From Dechloromonas agitata is5 (GTDB taxonomy: Bacteria; Pseudomonadota; Gammaproteobacteria; Burkholderiales; Rhodocyclaceae), in contig NZ_KI912532.1 in the NCBI RefSeq assembly GCF_000519045.1, positions 1,860,001-1,924,000 on the forward strand: 64,000 nt of DNA, written 5' to 3'. Under the pieces are notes generated by a model, which saw nothing but the letters and a program-made list of their open reading frames with translations, was not told the DNA's origin and ran no database searches. Below, piece by piece: positions 1-8,501 of the stretch. The position numbers and the translations under genes are program-made. Positions within the stretch are counted from its first letter, which is position 1, and the number at the start of each line of letters is the position of its first letter.

Positions 1-561
1 TTCACCGCGACGACGACGCAGGACATCTGGACCGATCACCCGGAAAAGGTACTCGGCACCACCGCCGACTGGGTCAAGCAGAATCCGAACACCGCCCGTG
101 CCGTGGTCGCCGCCATCCTCGATGCCGGCAAGTGGATCGACGCCTCGCTGGCCAACAAGCAGAAGACGGCCGAGACCATCGCCAGCAAGTCCTATGTGAA
201 TACCGACACCGAGGTCATCGTCGCCCGCATGCTCGGCCGCTACCAGAACGGCCTGGGCAAGAGCTGGGACGACAAGAACCACATGAAGTTCTTCAACGAC
301 GGCGCGGTGAACTTCCCCTACCTCAGCGACGGCATGTGGTTCATGACCCAGCACAAGCGCTGGGGCTTGCTCAAGGATCACCCGAACTACCTCGAGATCG
401 CCAAGAAGGTCAATCGCATCGACATCTACCAGCAGGGTGCCGCCGCCGCCGGTGTCGCGCTGCCCAAGAGCGAGATGCGCAGCCACAAGCTGCTCGACGG
501 GGTGGTGTGGGATGGCAAGGAACCGGCCAAGTACGCGGATGGTTTCAAGGTGAAGGCCTGA
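1..561 (+). CDS. nrtA: Nitrate ABC transporter substrate-binding protein (5' end missing)
   Basis: The reading frame is open from base 1 and ends at 561, leaving the C-terminal 186 residues of a NrtA/CmpA-type periplasmic nitrate-binding protein. Visible family traits are the helical stretch with DIWTDHPEKVLGTTADWV and the C-terminal part with GMWFMTQHKRWG, typical of the bicarbonate/nitrate binding family. It would capture nitrate (or nitrite/cyanate) for the permease and ATPase encoded just downstream. A perfect hairpin lies between it and nrtB. The N-terminus and export signal are outside the window. Family assignment is strong; substrate is inferred from the operon and the adjacent narXL. 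Confidence 0.85.
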   Translation, partial: FTATTTQDIWTDHPEKVLGTTADWVKQNPNTARAVVAAILDAGKWIDASLANKQKTAETIASKSYVNTDTEVIVARMLGRYQNGLGKSWDDKNHMKFFNDGAVNFPYLSDGMWFMTQHKRWGLLKDHPNYLEIAKKVNRIDIYQQGAAAAGVALPKSEMRSHKLLDGVVWDGKEPAKYADGFKVKA

Positions 562-574
562 CCACCCGAGACAA

Positions 575-601
575 GTCATTCCCGGCTTGACCGGGAATGA
601 C
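575..601 (+). repeat. Perfect 11-bp inverted repeat between nrtA and nrtB
   Basis: GTCATTCCCGG (575-585) and CCGGGAATGAC (591-601) form a perfect stem with a five-base loop CTTGA. There is no T-run, so it is not a typical intrinsic terminator. It resembles the REP-like GTCATTCCCG palindromes common between genes in proteobacteria. Inferred roles are protecting the nrtA message or lowering expression of the distal genes. Confidence 0.7.
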
Positions 602-621
602 GGTTAGCCAAGGAGAACCCC

Positions 622-1551
622 ATGAGCGCAATGACGATGAACGACGCGTACGGCGCGGAAAAGCCCGCCGAACTCGCCACCCACAGCCAGCCGGTCGCGA
701 CGCCTGTCGCCGAGCCGGCCAAGGAAACAAAAATGGAAACCACTGCAACCCTGCCGGCCGGCGTGCCGCTCGTCGAAAGACTCGGCACCTTCTTCCGTGC
801 CGCCCTGCCGCCGGTGCTCGGCCTGCTGGTGCTGGTCGGCATCTGGCACGTCGCCACCCACAAGGGGGGCAGCATTCCCGGTCCGGCCCAGGTCTGGGAT
901 GCCGCAGTCGCCCTGTTCAGCGATCCGTTCTACCGTAACGGCCCGAACGACCAGGGCATCGGCTGGAACGTGCTGTCCTCGCTGCAGCGTGTCGCCATCG
1001 GCTTTGGCTTCGCGGCGTTGGTCGGCATTCCGCTCGGCTTCATCCTCGGTCGCTCGGCCTTCCTGTCGGCCATGGTCAATCCGATCATCAGCCTGCTGCG
1101 TCCGGTGTCGCCGCTGGCCTGGCTGCCGATCGGTCTGCTTGTCTTCAAGAAGGCCGACCCGGCCGCGACCTACACCATCTTCATCTGCTCGATCTGGCCG
1201 ATGATCATGAACACCGCCCAGGGCGTCCAGCGCGTGCCGCAGGATTACCTGAACGTCGCTCGCGTCCTGGCCCTGTCGGAGTGGAAGATCGTCACCAAGA
1301 TCCTGTTCCCGGCCGTGCTGCCCTACATGCTGACCGGTATCCGTCTGTCCATCGGCACCGCCTGGCTGGTCATCGTCGCCGCCGAAATGCTCACCGGCGG
1401 CGTCGGCATCGGCTTCTGGGTGTGGGACGAGTGGAACAACCTGAAGGTCGAGCACATCATCATCGCCATCTTCGTCATCGGCATCGTCGGCCTGATCCTC
1501 GAGCAGGCGCTGATCCTGCTGGCCAAGAAGCTGACCAAAGAATCGTCGTAA
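622..1551 (+). CDS. nrtB: Nitrate ABC transporter permease
   Basis: A 309-aa inner-membrane permease of the NrtB/SsuC/TauC class. After a polar N-terminal tail of about 50 residues there are six or so hydrophobic segments, starting with VLGLLVLVGIWHVA. The cytoplasmic EAA-type loop around NVARVLALSEWKIVTKILFPAVLPYMLTG region contacts the ATPase. The start follows AAGGAGAACCCC, a strong ribosome binding site. It lies 60 bp after nrtA and 12 bp before the ATPase gene, so the three form one operon. Expected role: carry nitrate from NrtA through the membrane. Confidence 0.88.
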   Translation: MSAMTMNDAYGAEKPAELATHSQPVATPVAEPAKETKMETTATLPAGVPLVERLGTFFRAALPPVLGLLVLVGIWHVATHKGGSIPGPAQVWDAAVALFSDPFYRNGPNDQGIGWNVLSSLQRVAIGFGFAALVGIPLGFILGRSAFLSAMVNPIISLLRPVSPLAWLPIGLLVFKKADPAATYTIFICSIWPMIMNTAQGVQRVPQDYLNVARVLALSEWKIVTKILFPAVLPYMLTGIRLSIGTAWLVIVAAEMLTGGVGIGFWVWDEWNNLKVEHIIIAIFVIGIVGLILEQALILLAKKLTKESS

Positions 1552-1563
1552 GGAGCCAACATC

Positions 1564-2364
1564 ATGGAAAAGTTCGTCCAAATCGAGCGTGTCGGCCAGA
1601 CTTTCGACACCAAGAAAGGCAAGTTCGTCGCCCTGCGCGATATCCATCTCAATATCGCCCAAGGGGAGTTCATTGCGCTGATCGGCCACTCCGGTTGCGG
1701 TAAATCGACCTTGCTCAACCTGATTGCCGGCCTGACCAAGCCGACCACCGGCGTGCTGCTCTGTGACGGCCGCGAAATCGCCGGCCCCGGCCCGGAGCGC
1801 GCCGTGGTCTTCCAGAACCATAGCCTGCTGCCCTGGCTGACCTGCTTCGAAAACATCTACCTGGCGGTCGAGCGGGTGTTCGGCAGCAAGGAAGGCAAGC
1901 CGAAGCTGAGGGCGCGGACGCAGGCGGCCATCGAACTGGTCGGCCTGGCCCATGCCGCGCACAAGTACCCGCACGAGATTTCCGGCGGCATGAAGCAGCG
2001 CGTCGGCATCGCCCGCGCCCTGTCCATGGAGCCGAAAGTGTTGCTGATGGACGAGCCCTTCGGTGCCCTCGACGCATTGACCCGCGCCAAGCTGCAGGAT
2101 GAGCTGATGAAGATTTGCGAGAAGACGCAGGCCACCGTCGTCATGGTCACCCACGACGTCGACGAGGCCGTGCTGCTCTCCGACCAGATCGTCATGATGA
2201 CCAACGGCCCGGCCGCGACCATCGGCGAAGTGTTGCATGTCGATCTGCCGCGCCCGCGCGACCGCCTGACCCTGGCGCACGATCCGGCCTACATCGGCTA
2301 TCGCGCGGCGGTGCTGGAGTTCCTCTACGAGAAGCAAGCCCACGTCGAGAAAGAAGCGGCCTGA
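1564..2364 (+). CDS. nrtD: Nitrate ABC transporter ATP-binding protein (NrtD-like)
   Basis: A 266-aa ABC ATPase. Walker A is GHSGCGKST (about residue 41), the Q-loop FQNHSLLPW follows, the signature is ISGGMKQRVGIARAL, and Walker B is VLLMDEPFGALD with a downstream THDVDEAV switch histidine. It has only one ATPase domain and lacks the extra substrate-binding-like C-terminal domain of cyanobacterial NrtC, so it matches NrtD/NasD or SsuB/TauB-type proteins. AAGGAG precedes the start. It is the last gene of the transport operon and is followed by a good terminator. Confidence 0.88.
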   Translation: MEKFVQIERVGQTFDTKKGKFVALRDIHLNIAQGEFIALIGHSGCGKSTLLNLIAGLTKPTTGVLLCDGREIAGPGPERAVVFQNHSLLPWLTCFENIYLAVERVFGSKEGKPKLRARTQAAIELVGLAHAAHKYPHEISGGMKQRVGIARALSMEPKVLLMDEPFGALDALTRAKLQDELMKICEKTQATVVMVTHDVDEAVLLSDQIVMMTNGPAATIGEVLHVDLPRPRDRLTLAHDPAYIGYRAAVLEFLYEKQAHVEKEAA

Positions 2365-2411
2365 CCGGATTGCCGGTTCATCGTCGCTGTGCGCGCTCCA
2401 CGGCGATTTTT

Positions 2412-2440
2412 GCCCGCCGGCCAACCCGGCGGGCATTTTT
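2412..2440 (+). terminator. Rho-independent terminator of the nrt operon
   Basis: GCCCGCCGG (2412-2420) pairs perfectly with CCGGCGGGC (2426-2434) around a 5-nt loop and is followed by ATTTTT. It closes the nrt operon and separates it from narXL. Confidence 0.88.
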
Positions 2441-2511
2441 CTTGATGCAGGTTCTTTGCTTTTCGCCCGGCGGGCGCTATGTTCCCCCCATTCATGGAAG
2501 GAAGAACCGGA

Positions 2512-4446
2512 ATGCAGGCCAACCCAGGCAAGCTGTCGCGCAAGATCGTCGGCATGCTCGTGGTGTTCTTTATCATCGCGACCGTGGCAATCGGCATGAC
2601 CCTGCTCCTCTCCTGGCAACTGGAGGGCGTGGCAGCAGCGATCAACGATGCCGGCAGCCAGCGCATGCGAACCTACCGCATGGGCCACCTGATGGCACGC
2701 GGCCTGGAAGCTCCCGGGCCGGAGACGGCAAAGTCCCTCGGCGAGGAGATGCAGCGCTTCGACAAGATGCTGCGCGATCTGGAGCAGGGCGATCCCTTGC
2801 GCCCCCTGTCGTCGGCGCGCAACAGCGAAGTGCTGCAACGCCTGCAGGCGGTTGAACAAACCTGGCTGGGTACCGTGCGGCCGCTGGTCGTCGCGTATCT
2901 CGGCAGCGCTGGAGCCGAGCGCGAAGCCATCGTCGAGCGCTTCGACGCCGAACTCGAACCCTTCGTCAACACCATCAACGATGTCGTGGTGGCCATGGAG
3001 CGCAGCTACGCCCACGACACCAGCCTGCTGCGCACCGTGCAGGGGGCTCACGTCCTGCTCGCCTTCGCCGGTTTGGCGCTCCTGATCAGCTTTCTGCTGC
3101 GCCTGGTCATCCGGCCGGTCAATGTGCTGCATGCCGGCATGCAGCGCATGACCGGCAACGACCTGACCGTCCGCCTGCCGGTGTCGAGTGACGACGAACT
3201 CGGCGGGCTGGCGTCCGGCTTCAACCTGATGGCCGAACACCTGCAATCGGTCTATGCCACGCTGGAAGACCGGGTCGAGGCAGAGACCCACCGGCTGGCG
3301 CAGCGCAACCGGGAACTCGGCATTCTTTACGACGTGACCTCCTTCCTCAGCGAACCGGCACCGCTGGAAACCCTGTGCGAGGGATTCCTCGACCGCATCA
3401 AGACGGCGCTCGGCGCGGACGGCGGTGCCGTGCGGCTCTACATGCCGCAGTCCGAAAAGCTCTACCTGATGACGCATGACGGCCTGTCCGACGATTTCGT
3501 CGCCAGCGAGGGCCAGATGAACTGTGCCGACTGCCTGTGCGGCCAGGTTTTTCAGACTTCCAGCCCGGTTGCCTTCGACACCGCCAATCCGCCGCCCGGC
3601 ATGCGCTTGCGCACCTGCGTGCGTGAAGGCTTCGCCACGGCAACGGCATTCAGCATCCTCTACGACAAGCAGCGCCTGGGTGTGTACAACATCTATTTCC
3701 GCCGGCCGCAGGCGCTCTCCGAGCAGGAGGTCCAGCTGCTCGAAACCCTGGGCCAGCATCTCGGCGTGGCCATCGAGAATCAGCGTCTCAAATCGCGCGA
3801 GAAGGAGCTGGCGGTTTCCGAGGAGCGCAACCTGCTTGCCCAGGAACTGCACGATTCCATCGCCCAGGGTTTGGCTTTCCTGAATATCCAGGTCCAGTTG
3901 CTGCAGGATTCGTTGAAGAAGGGCCGTGTCGACGAGGCCTTGCAGACGGCCGGCCAGTTGCGCGAGGGGGTGCAGGAAAGCTACGACGATGTGCGTGAAT
4001 TGCTGGTGCATTTCCGGACCCGGGTGCACCAGTCCGATCTCGATTCGGCGATCAATGCCGCGCTCGAGAAATTCGAGGGGCAGACCGGCATCAAGACCGA
4101 TTTCGAGCGATGCGGCTCGCCGGTGCCCATGCCGGCGACTGACGAAATCCAGATCATGCACATCGTCCAGGAGTCGCTCTCCAATATCCGCAAGCACGCC
4201 CGGGCCGGCCATGTGCAGGTGGTGGTCGACCAGGACATGACGAACAGCCGGGTTACCGTCGTGGATGACGGCGTCGGCTTCGACCCGCAAACCGACCCCA
4301 ACTGCCAGTCGGATCGACACGTCGGCCTGAAGATCATGCGCGAACGCGCCCACCGCATCGGAGGCGAATGTCGGATAACATCGCAACCGGGGCAGGGCAC
4401 CTGCGTGACCCTCACCCTGCCAAAAGAAAATAGGGAGACTGTCTGA
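2512..4446 (+). CDS. narX: NarX-type nitrate/nitrite sensor histidine kinase
   Basis: A 644-aa membrane sensor. An N-terminal transmembrane helix precedes a PilJ-like periplasmic domain with INDAGSQRMRTYR, which closely resembles the nitrate-binding P-box of NarX/NarQ. A second membrane helix leads to HAMP, then a GAF-like central region with a cysteine cluster (CADCLCG and a later RTC), as in NarX. The HisKA_3 site is ELHDSIAQG with His447, and the C-terminal HATPase has DDGVGFD. I chose ATG 2512 because GGAAGGAAG lies just upstream; an upstream in-frame ATG at 2479 has no such site. It is paired with narL one base downstream. Proposed role: sense nitrate and control the uptake operon and respiration genes. 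Confidence 0.88.
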   Translation: MQANPGKLSRKIVGMLVVFFIIATVAIGMTLLLSWQLEGVAAAINDAGSQRMRTYRMGHLMARGLEAPGPETAKSLGEEMQRFDKMLRDLEQGDPLRPLSSARNSEVLQRLQAVEQTWLGTVRPLVVAYLGSAGAEREAIVERFDAELEPFVNTINDVVVAMERSYAHDTSLLRTVQGAHVLLAFAGLALLISFLLRLVIRPVNVLHAGMQRMTGNDLTVRLPVSSDDELGGLASGFNLMAEHLQSVYATLEDRVEAETHRLAQRNRELGILYDVTSFLSEPAPLETLCEGFLDRIKTALGADGGAVRLYMPQSEKLYLMTHDGLSDDFVASEGQMNCADCLCGQVFQTSSPVAFDTANPPPGMRLRTCVREGFATATAFSILYDKQRLGVYNIYFRRPQALSEQEVQLLETLGQHLGVAIENQRLKSREKELAVSEERNLLAQELHDSIAQGLAFLNIQVQLLQDSLKKGRVDEALQTAGQLREGVQESYDDVRELLVHFRTRVHQSDLDSAINAALEKFEGQTGIKTDFERCGSPVPMPATDEIQIMHIVQESLSNIRKHARAGHVQVVVDQDMTNSRVTVVDDGVGFDPQTDPNCQSDRHVGLKIMRERAHRIGGECRITSQPGQGTCVTLTLPKENRETV

Positions 4447-4447
4447 A

Positions 4448-5107
4448 ATGGGTGAAAAAATTCGTGTGCTGCTGGTCGATGACCACACCTTGTTCCGTAG
4501 CGGCATCAAGTCGCTGCTGCAGCGCACCGACGATTTCGAAGTGGTCGGCGAGGCGGGTGACGGCCTTGAGGGCATCAAGCGCGTCCGTTCGCTGAAACCG
4601 GATGTGGCCTTGCTCGACCTGCACATGCCGGGGATTTCCGGCCTGGAGGCGGTCAAGGTGATCAGCGAGGAAATGCCGGATGTGAACGTGCTGATGTTGA
4701 CCGTGTCGGAAGACGCCCAGGACCTGATGGAAGCCTTGCGTGCCGGCGCCTGCGGCTACCTGCTCAAGAACATCGAAACCGACACCCTGGTCGACGCCAT
4801 CCGCAAGGCGGCACAGGGGGAATCGGTCGTCTCGCAGCAGATGACGGCCAAGCTGATCCAGGGCGTGCGCAATCCTCCCCGGGTCGAATCCGCCGCCGTC
4901 GAGCGCGATCGCTTCTCGCCGCGCGAACGCGACATCCTGGCCTCGCTGGCGCAAGGCGAAAGCAACAAGGAAATCGCCCGCAGGCTCGACCTGGCCGAGA
5001 GCACGGTCAAAATCCATGTCCAGAACATCTTCAAGAAGCTGAACATGAGCAGCCGCGTCCAGGTCGCCCTCTACGCCGTCGAGAACGGCTACGGGCAGGG
5101 GCGCTGA
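4448..5107 (+). CDS. narL: NarL-type response regulator
   Basis: A 219-aa NarL/FixJ-family regulator. The receiver domain has the acidic pair near VDDH, the phosphoacceptor Asp57 in LLDLHMPG, and the conserved Lys in LLKN. The C-terminal LuxR-type helix-turn-helix includes GESNKEIARRLDLAESTVK. It starts one base after the narX stop codon, so the two are co-translated and form a cognate pair. Likely targets are nitrate transport and reduction genes, including the operon just upstream, but I could not identify NarL heptamers with confidence. Confidence 0.9.
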   Translation: MGEKIRVLLVDDHTLFRSGIKSLLQRTDDFEVVGEAGDGLEGIKRVRSLKPDVALLDLHMPGISGLEAVKVISEEMPDVNVLMLTVSEDAQDLMEALRAGACGYLLKNIETDTLVDAIRKAAQGESVVSQQMTAKLIQGVRNPPRVESAAVERDRFSPRERDILASLAQGESNKEIARRLDLAESTVKIHVQNIFKKLNMSSRVQVALYAVENGYGQGR

Positions 5108-5195
5108 CCGCGCAGTACATCACCCCCCGCCCGCTTCCTGCGGACACGCGGCGGGGTGACAGACGGCTTCCGCCGTCGGCAATCCGTCAGCGAAC

Positions 5196-5471
5196 TCAGT
5201 GAGAACTCAGGCTTGGCAACGGGTGGGTTCGTTGCAGGTGCTGGTAGGCAGCCGCCAGTTCATTCACGTGCTCGAAATTGCCGCAGTCGAATGCATGCTG
5301 CATGTTTTCCAGAAACATCACATGCAGCTTGCAGACACCTTCCGGCGAACAGAGCAAGGCTTCGCTCATTTCAGCGGCCAGCGTAATGGGTATGTGCTCG
5401 TGCTCGGCAATCGCCTCGATTTCGCCGCGATCGAGATCGCAGTAATCCAGCACATCCTGAATAGACAACAT
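5196..5471 (-). CDS. Small acidic hypothetical protein
   Basis: A 91-aa cytoplasmic protein starting MLSIQDVLDYCDLDRGEIEA. The start at 5471 is well supported by AAAGGAGG seven bases upstream on the minus strand; the frame stays open further upstream but without a comparable site. It has no signal peptide or membrane segment, is rich in Glu, His and Ala, and looks helical. I do not recognise the family with certainty. It sits alone between narL and the methyltransferase gene and is convergent with narL. Confidence 0.7.
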   Translation of the reverse strand: MLSIQDVLDYCDLDRGEIEAIAEHEHIPITLAAEMSEALLCSPEGVCKLHVMFLENMQHAFDCGNFEHVNELAAAYQHLQRTHPLPSLSSH

Positions 5472-5620
5472 CGGCGCCTCCTTTGACGAGGGAACAAGAA
5501 GTCGGGTCGTTGCCAACCCATCCAGCTTGTAGTTTTTATGAGCCGCCTTGTCGTTATTTTCGGTGGAGAGCTTAGTTTCTTTGTAGCCCACCAATCTTCA
5601 AAATCAAGAAAAAGAGCAAA

Positions 5621-6397
5621 TCAGATGCGCAAACGCCCATCTGGCAAGGGATTGGCGAGTTGCAGCCGCGAAATGGTCGGCAGTAGGTCGAGGCGCGTTG
5701 CCTGCTTCAACGCCGTTGCCCGGACCCGCATCGCGTCGAGCGTCACATCGACCTGCTTGCCGCCGGTTGCGAAAGCGATGGTGTTGCCGCTGTCGCAGGA
5801 GGGCAGCACGGCGACCCGCCCGTCGAAGGCCTGGTTCAGCCGGTCGACGCTGGCCGGGAAGTTCCGGTCGCGGCCGAGCAGGTTGACGCCGAACAGGCCG
5901 TCATCGCTCAGGCGCGCCCGGCAGCCCTGGTAGAACGGTATGGTGTCGAGCGGCCCGGTGCGTGCCTCGGGGTCGAAACCATCGACCAGGATCAGGTCGA
6001 AACCACGCCCACCGCCCAGCACGTAGTCAGCGCCGCAACCAATAACGACATCGAGCCGCTGCGGGTCGTTCGGCAACTTGAAGAATTGGCGGGCGATGAA
6101 TTCAACCTGCGGGTTGATCTCGACGACGGTGGTCCGGCACTCCGGCAGGTAGCGGTAGATGAACTTGGCCAGCGAGCCGGCGCCCAGGCCGATGAGCAGG
6201 GTCGAACGCGGCCATTCGGCAGCTGGACGCAGCAGCAGGCCGGCCATCATCTCGCGGGTATAGGCCAGTTCCAGCGACCAGGGGCGGGCGATGCGCATGG
6301 CGCCCTGCACCCAGTCCGAGCCGAAATGCAGGTAGCGGACGCCGGCCTCTTCGCTGATATCGACAGGGTGGCGCGGGGGTTTTCGAGTGTTTCGCAC
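5621..6397 (-). CDS. Spermidine synthase-like SAM-binding protein
   Basis: A 258-aa Rossmann-fold protein of the spermidine synthase family. The SAM-binding glycine motif is LIGLGAGSLAKFIYRY, the acidic strand end is TTVVEINPQVE, and the catalytic-type segment is LILVDGFDPEARTGPLDT with a YQGCRARLSDDG helix. It is shorter than true SpeE and lacks a clear N-terminal beta-barrel, so it may be a methyltransferase or a non-polyamine aminopropyltransferase. It is the last core gene before island 1; the island-end repeat starts 20 bp upstream of its start codon, so its promoter was probably altered by the insertion. Confidence 0.75.
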   Translation of the reverse strand: MRNTRKPPRHPVDISEEAGVRYLHFGSDWVQGAMRIARPWSLELAYTREMMAGLLLRPAAEWPRSTLLIGLGAGSLAKFIYRYLPECRTTVVEINPQVEFIARQFFKLPNDPQRLDVVIGCGADYVLGGGRGFDLILVDGFDPEARTGPLDTIPFYQGCRARLSDDGLFGVNLLGRDRNFPASVDRLNQAFDGRVAVLPSCDSGNTIAFATGGKQVDVTLDAMRVRATALKQATRLDLLPTISRLQLANPLPDGRLRI

Positions 6398-6416
6398 GGG
6401 GGCTCCGGAAGCGTGG

Positions 6417-6430
6417 CCCCAGGTGGAATC
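6417..6430. repeat. Left attachment repeat of island 1 (tRNA-Arg 3' fragment)
   Basis: The 14-mer CCCCAGGTGGAATC here is identical to 24789-24802 inside the T-arm/acceptor 3' end of the tRNA-Arg gene. A partial tRNA 3' end at the distal border is the expected footprint of an integrase that inserts into a tRNA gene. It marks the left border of the roughly 18.4-kb island 1. Confidence 0.75.
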
Positions 6431-6488
6431 ACATTAGAGGCGGTTTGCGGCGTATTTTAATGGTTCTGTGTTGGGTTGTTTTTGGTGG

Positions 6489-6510
6489 TACCAACAAAAG
6501 TACCAACAAA
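6489..6510 (+). repeat. Paired TACCAACAAA motifs, likely integrase arm-binding sites (left)
   Basis: Two direct copies of TACCAACAAA start at 6489 and 6501, 12 bp apart. The same pair with the same 12-bp phasing occurs at 24628 and 24640 beside the integrase gene. Matching short direct repeats just inside both ends are typical arm-type sites for tyrosine integrases. The arm-site role is inferred. Confidence 0.65.
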
Positions 6511-6652
6511 TTGAGAGGCTACTTCCAAGTACTCATAGTAGGTCTGTTTTGAGGGGTGCCGTATTTTGGCACTGTGGGTTGCTATGGGCCAAGACAATGA
6601 GGCAGGAGGGAGATATAGTCATTCACAAACCATTCCCCTATGCTTTCTGCCA

Positions 6653-7513
6653 ATGGAAAAACCATTCTACGCACTTAGCGAATCAGCAACTCTCCTTGGA
6701 TACACGATCGCCGACCTAATCCACCTAGCGGCCAGCGAGGAGATCGCTTTTCTGATAGGAGTGCCAGACGGTATTCGTTTTCAGGTCTTCGATGCAGACG
6801 CGAACCGTACCGAAGCTCCTGCGCTTCTTGAACCTCAGCTTTTAAGGCTCTCTGCCACGCAGTGCCAGAAAATTCAGCTCAATGGGCGAACAGAACAGAG
6901 CGATTTCCGACAGGGCTATCTGATCGCTCCAAGTGGATCGTTGCAACTACTCAAACCTAGCTATGGCAAAGCCGGCCGCTTGGAACATGCCTGGGCATTT
7001 TGGCGAACCTGCAAAGGCCCTTACGTCAAAGAGATCGAACTGACTCCGGAGCGCTTAGTCGTCGTTGGTGACGATGTGCGGCGATTATTGGAGGCCCAGA
7101 CTAAGTCTCAGGTCAAAGCAAAACCGAAAAAACAGGAAGAAAAAACCATAAAGCAGGTGTCAGTGGTGTCGCACGAAGAGGATACTGCACCGTTGGTTCA
7201 AATACAGTTGTCCGCTGGGCAAGAGCATACGAGTGAAACGATACCCAATGGAAATATAGATTCGTCATCAGAGCCCGCTGGAATTCCTGCTGCGGTGGCT
7301 GCGCAAACAATCTTAAGAAGAACGGAAGTCGAAGCGCGAACAGGGCTGAAGCGCTCCACTATTTACGATAAGCTTGATCCAGAGTCGCCAAGGTATGACG
7401 CCACATTTCCCAAGCGGGTCAGTCTGGGAACGAGTGCGGTGGGATGGCTAGAGTCAGAAGTTGATGCGTGGGTTGCTTCTCGACAGGTGGTCAGCAAAAC
7501 AAACGTCAGTTGA
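6653..7513 (+). CDS. AlpA-like DNA-binding protein with long N-terminal extension
   Basis: About 286 aa from ATG 6653; the frame is open from 6566 and neither start has a strong ribosome site, so the start is uncertain. The C-terminal 65 residues (from TILRRTEVEARTGLKRSTIYDKL to GWLESEVDAWVASR) form an AlpA/MerR-like winged helix-turn-helix as in P4-type phage regulators and excisionases. The N-terminal half is unrecognised and is joined by a Lys/Glu-rich linker. It lies next to the left attachment site. Inferred role: excisionase or regulator of the island integrase. Confidence 0.6.
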   Translation: MEKPFYALSESATLLGYTIADLIHLAASEEIAFLIGVPDGIRFQVFDADANRTEAPALLEPQLLRLSATQCQKIQLNGRTEQSDFRQGYLIAPSGSLQLLKPSYGKAGRLEHAWAFWRTCKGPYVKEIELTPERLVVVGDDVRRLLEAQTKSQVKAKPKKQEEKTIKQVSVVSHEEDTAPLVQIQLSAGQEHTSETIPNGNIDSSSEPAGIPAAVAAQTILRRTEVEARTGLKRSTIYDKLDPESPRYDATFPKRVSLGTSAVGWLESEVDAWVASRQVVSKTNVS

Positions 7514-7556
7514 TCGGCCAAAGCGGACACCTGCATCCTTAGTGTTGAACGGCCGC

Positions 7557-8501
7557 TCAATGCACTATTGCAGACGTATCAATATCGCCCATTTTGAAAG
7601 AGCCTCGATCCAGCAGCTGATCTTCCATCGAGCAAGGATCGTCAATCGGTTCGATATGCGCCGTAATGTGAGCGCCAGGCACAACTTCACGTAAATCCTT
7701 CTCCACCTTTTCCACCCAATCGTGAGCCAACTGGACGGACCACTGGCCCGGAACAAGGACGTGAAGACTGATGAAGGTTCGCCGCCCAGCCTGGCGTGTA
7801 CGCAGGGCGTGGTAGGCAATCTGGTGTTGCGCATAGCCTTGAAGAACAGCCTCGATCTTGCCCAACTCGCTCGCCGGCAGCGCCTCGTCCATCAGCCCGG
7901 AGGCAGAGCGCCGCATGAGTTGCGCCCCGGTCCACACGATGTTGCCGGCCACCAGCAGGGCGATCACCGGATCGAGCCAGATCCACCCGGTGAGCGCAAC
8001 CAGCCCCACGCCGAGGATGACGCCGACCGATGTCCAGACATCGGTCATCAAGTGGTGAGCATCTGCCTCCAGTGTGATCGATTGATGATCTTTGCCCGCC
8101 TTGAGCAGCACTCTGGCAACGACCAGATTGACCACCGAGGCGGCGACGGAAACCAGCAGACCCAGCCCAACCGCCTCCAGCGGCTGAGGGTTCAGCAAGC
8201 GACCAATGGCGGCGTACCCGATACTCAGTGCCGCCAGTACGATCAGAAAGCCCTCAAAAGCACTGGAGAAATACTCTGCCTTGCTGTGTCCGTAAGGATG
8301 ATCGTCGTCGGCCGGTTGCTCCGCCAGCGCCAGCATCCAGAGCGCCATCAAGGCGCCGGCAAGATTGACGAAAGACTCGATGGCATCCGACAGCAAGCCG
8401 ACGGAACCCGTCAGTTGCCAGGCCACGCCTTTCAACAAGATGGTGGCTATTGCTGCAGCAATCGAGATGTAGGCGTAACGTTTCAGGCTGGTCGAAGTCA
8501 T
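7557..8501 (-). CDS. Cation diffusion facilitator (FieF-like metal efflux)
   Basis: A 314-aa CDF transporter with six predicted membrane helices. The metal-site signature appears as [10 protein letters not shown] in helix 2 and [10 protein letters not shown] in helix 5, with [11 protein letters not shown] between helices 2 and 3. The C-terminal cytoplasmic domain ends with AHITAHIEP, the usual last strand. It should export divalent metals such as Zn, Fe or Mn by proton antiport. Its start overlaps the stop of the HD-GYP gene (TGATG), so it is the last gene of the island 1 redox/signalling operon. The metal cannot be read from sequence alone. Confidence 0.85.
   Translation of the reverse strand: MTSTSLKRYAYISIAAAIATILLKGVAWQLTGSVGLLSDAIESFVNLAGALMALWMLALAEQPADDDHPYGHSKAEYFSSAFEGFLIVLAALSIGYAAIGRLLNPQPLEAVGLGLLVSVAASVVNLVVARVLLKAGKDHQSITLEADAHHLMTDVWTSVGVILGVGLVALTGWIWLDPVIALLVAGNIVWTGAQLMRRSASGLMDEALPASELGKIEAVLQGYAQHQIAYHALRTRQAGRRTFISLHVLVPGQWSVQLAHDWVEKVEKDLREVVPGAHITAHIEPIDDPCSMEDQLLDRGSFKMGDIDTSAIVH

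Noticed and set aside
604-4656. A 1350-codon open frame on the minus strand
   Set aside because: It is the reverse frame of the nrtB-nrtD-narXL genes, which have clear motifs and ribosome sites; long antisense frames are common in GC-rich DNA.
5121-5180. Hairpins after narL (TCACCCC...GGGGTGA and GACGGC...GCCGTC)
   Set aside because: No T-run follows either stem, so I did not call a terminator; they may be weak or factor-dependent.
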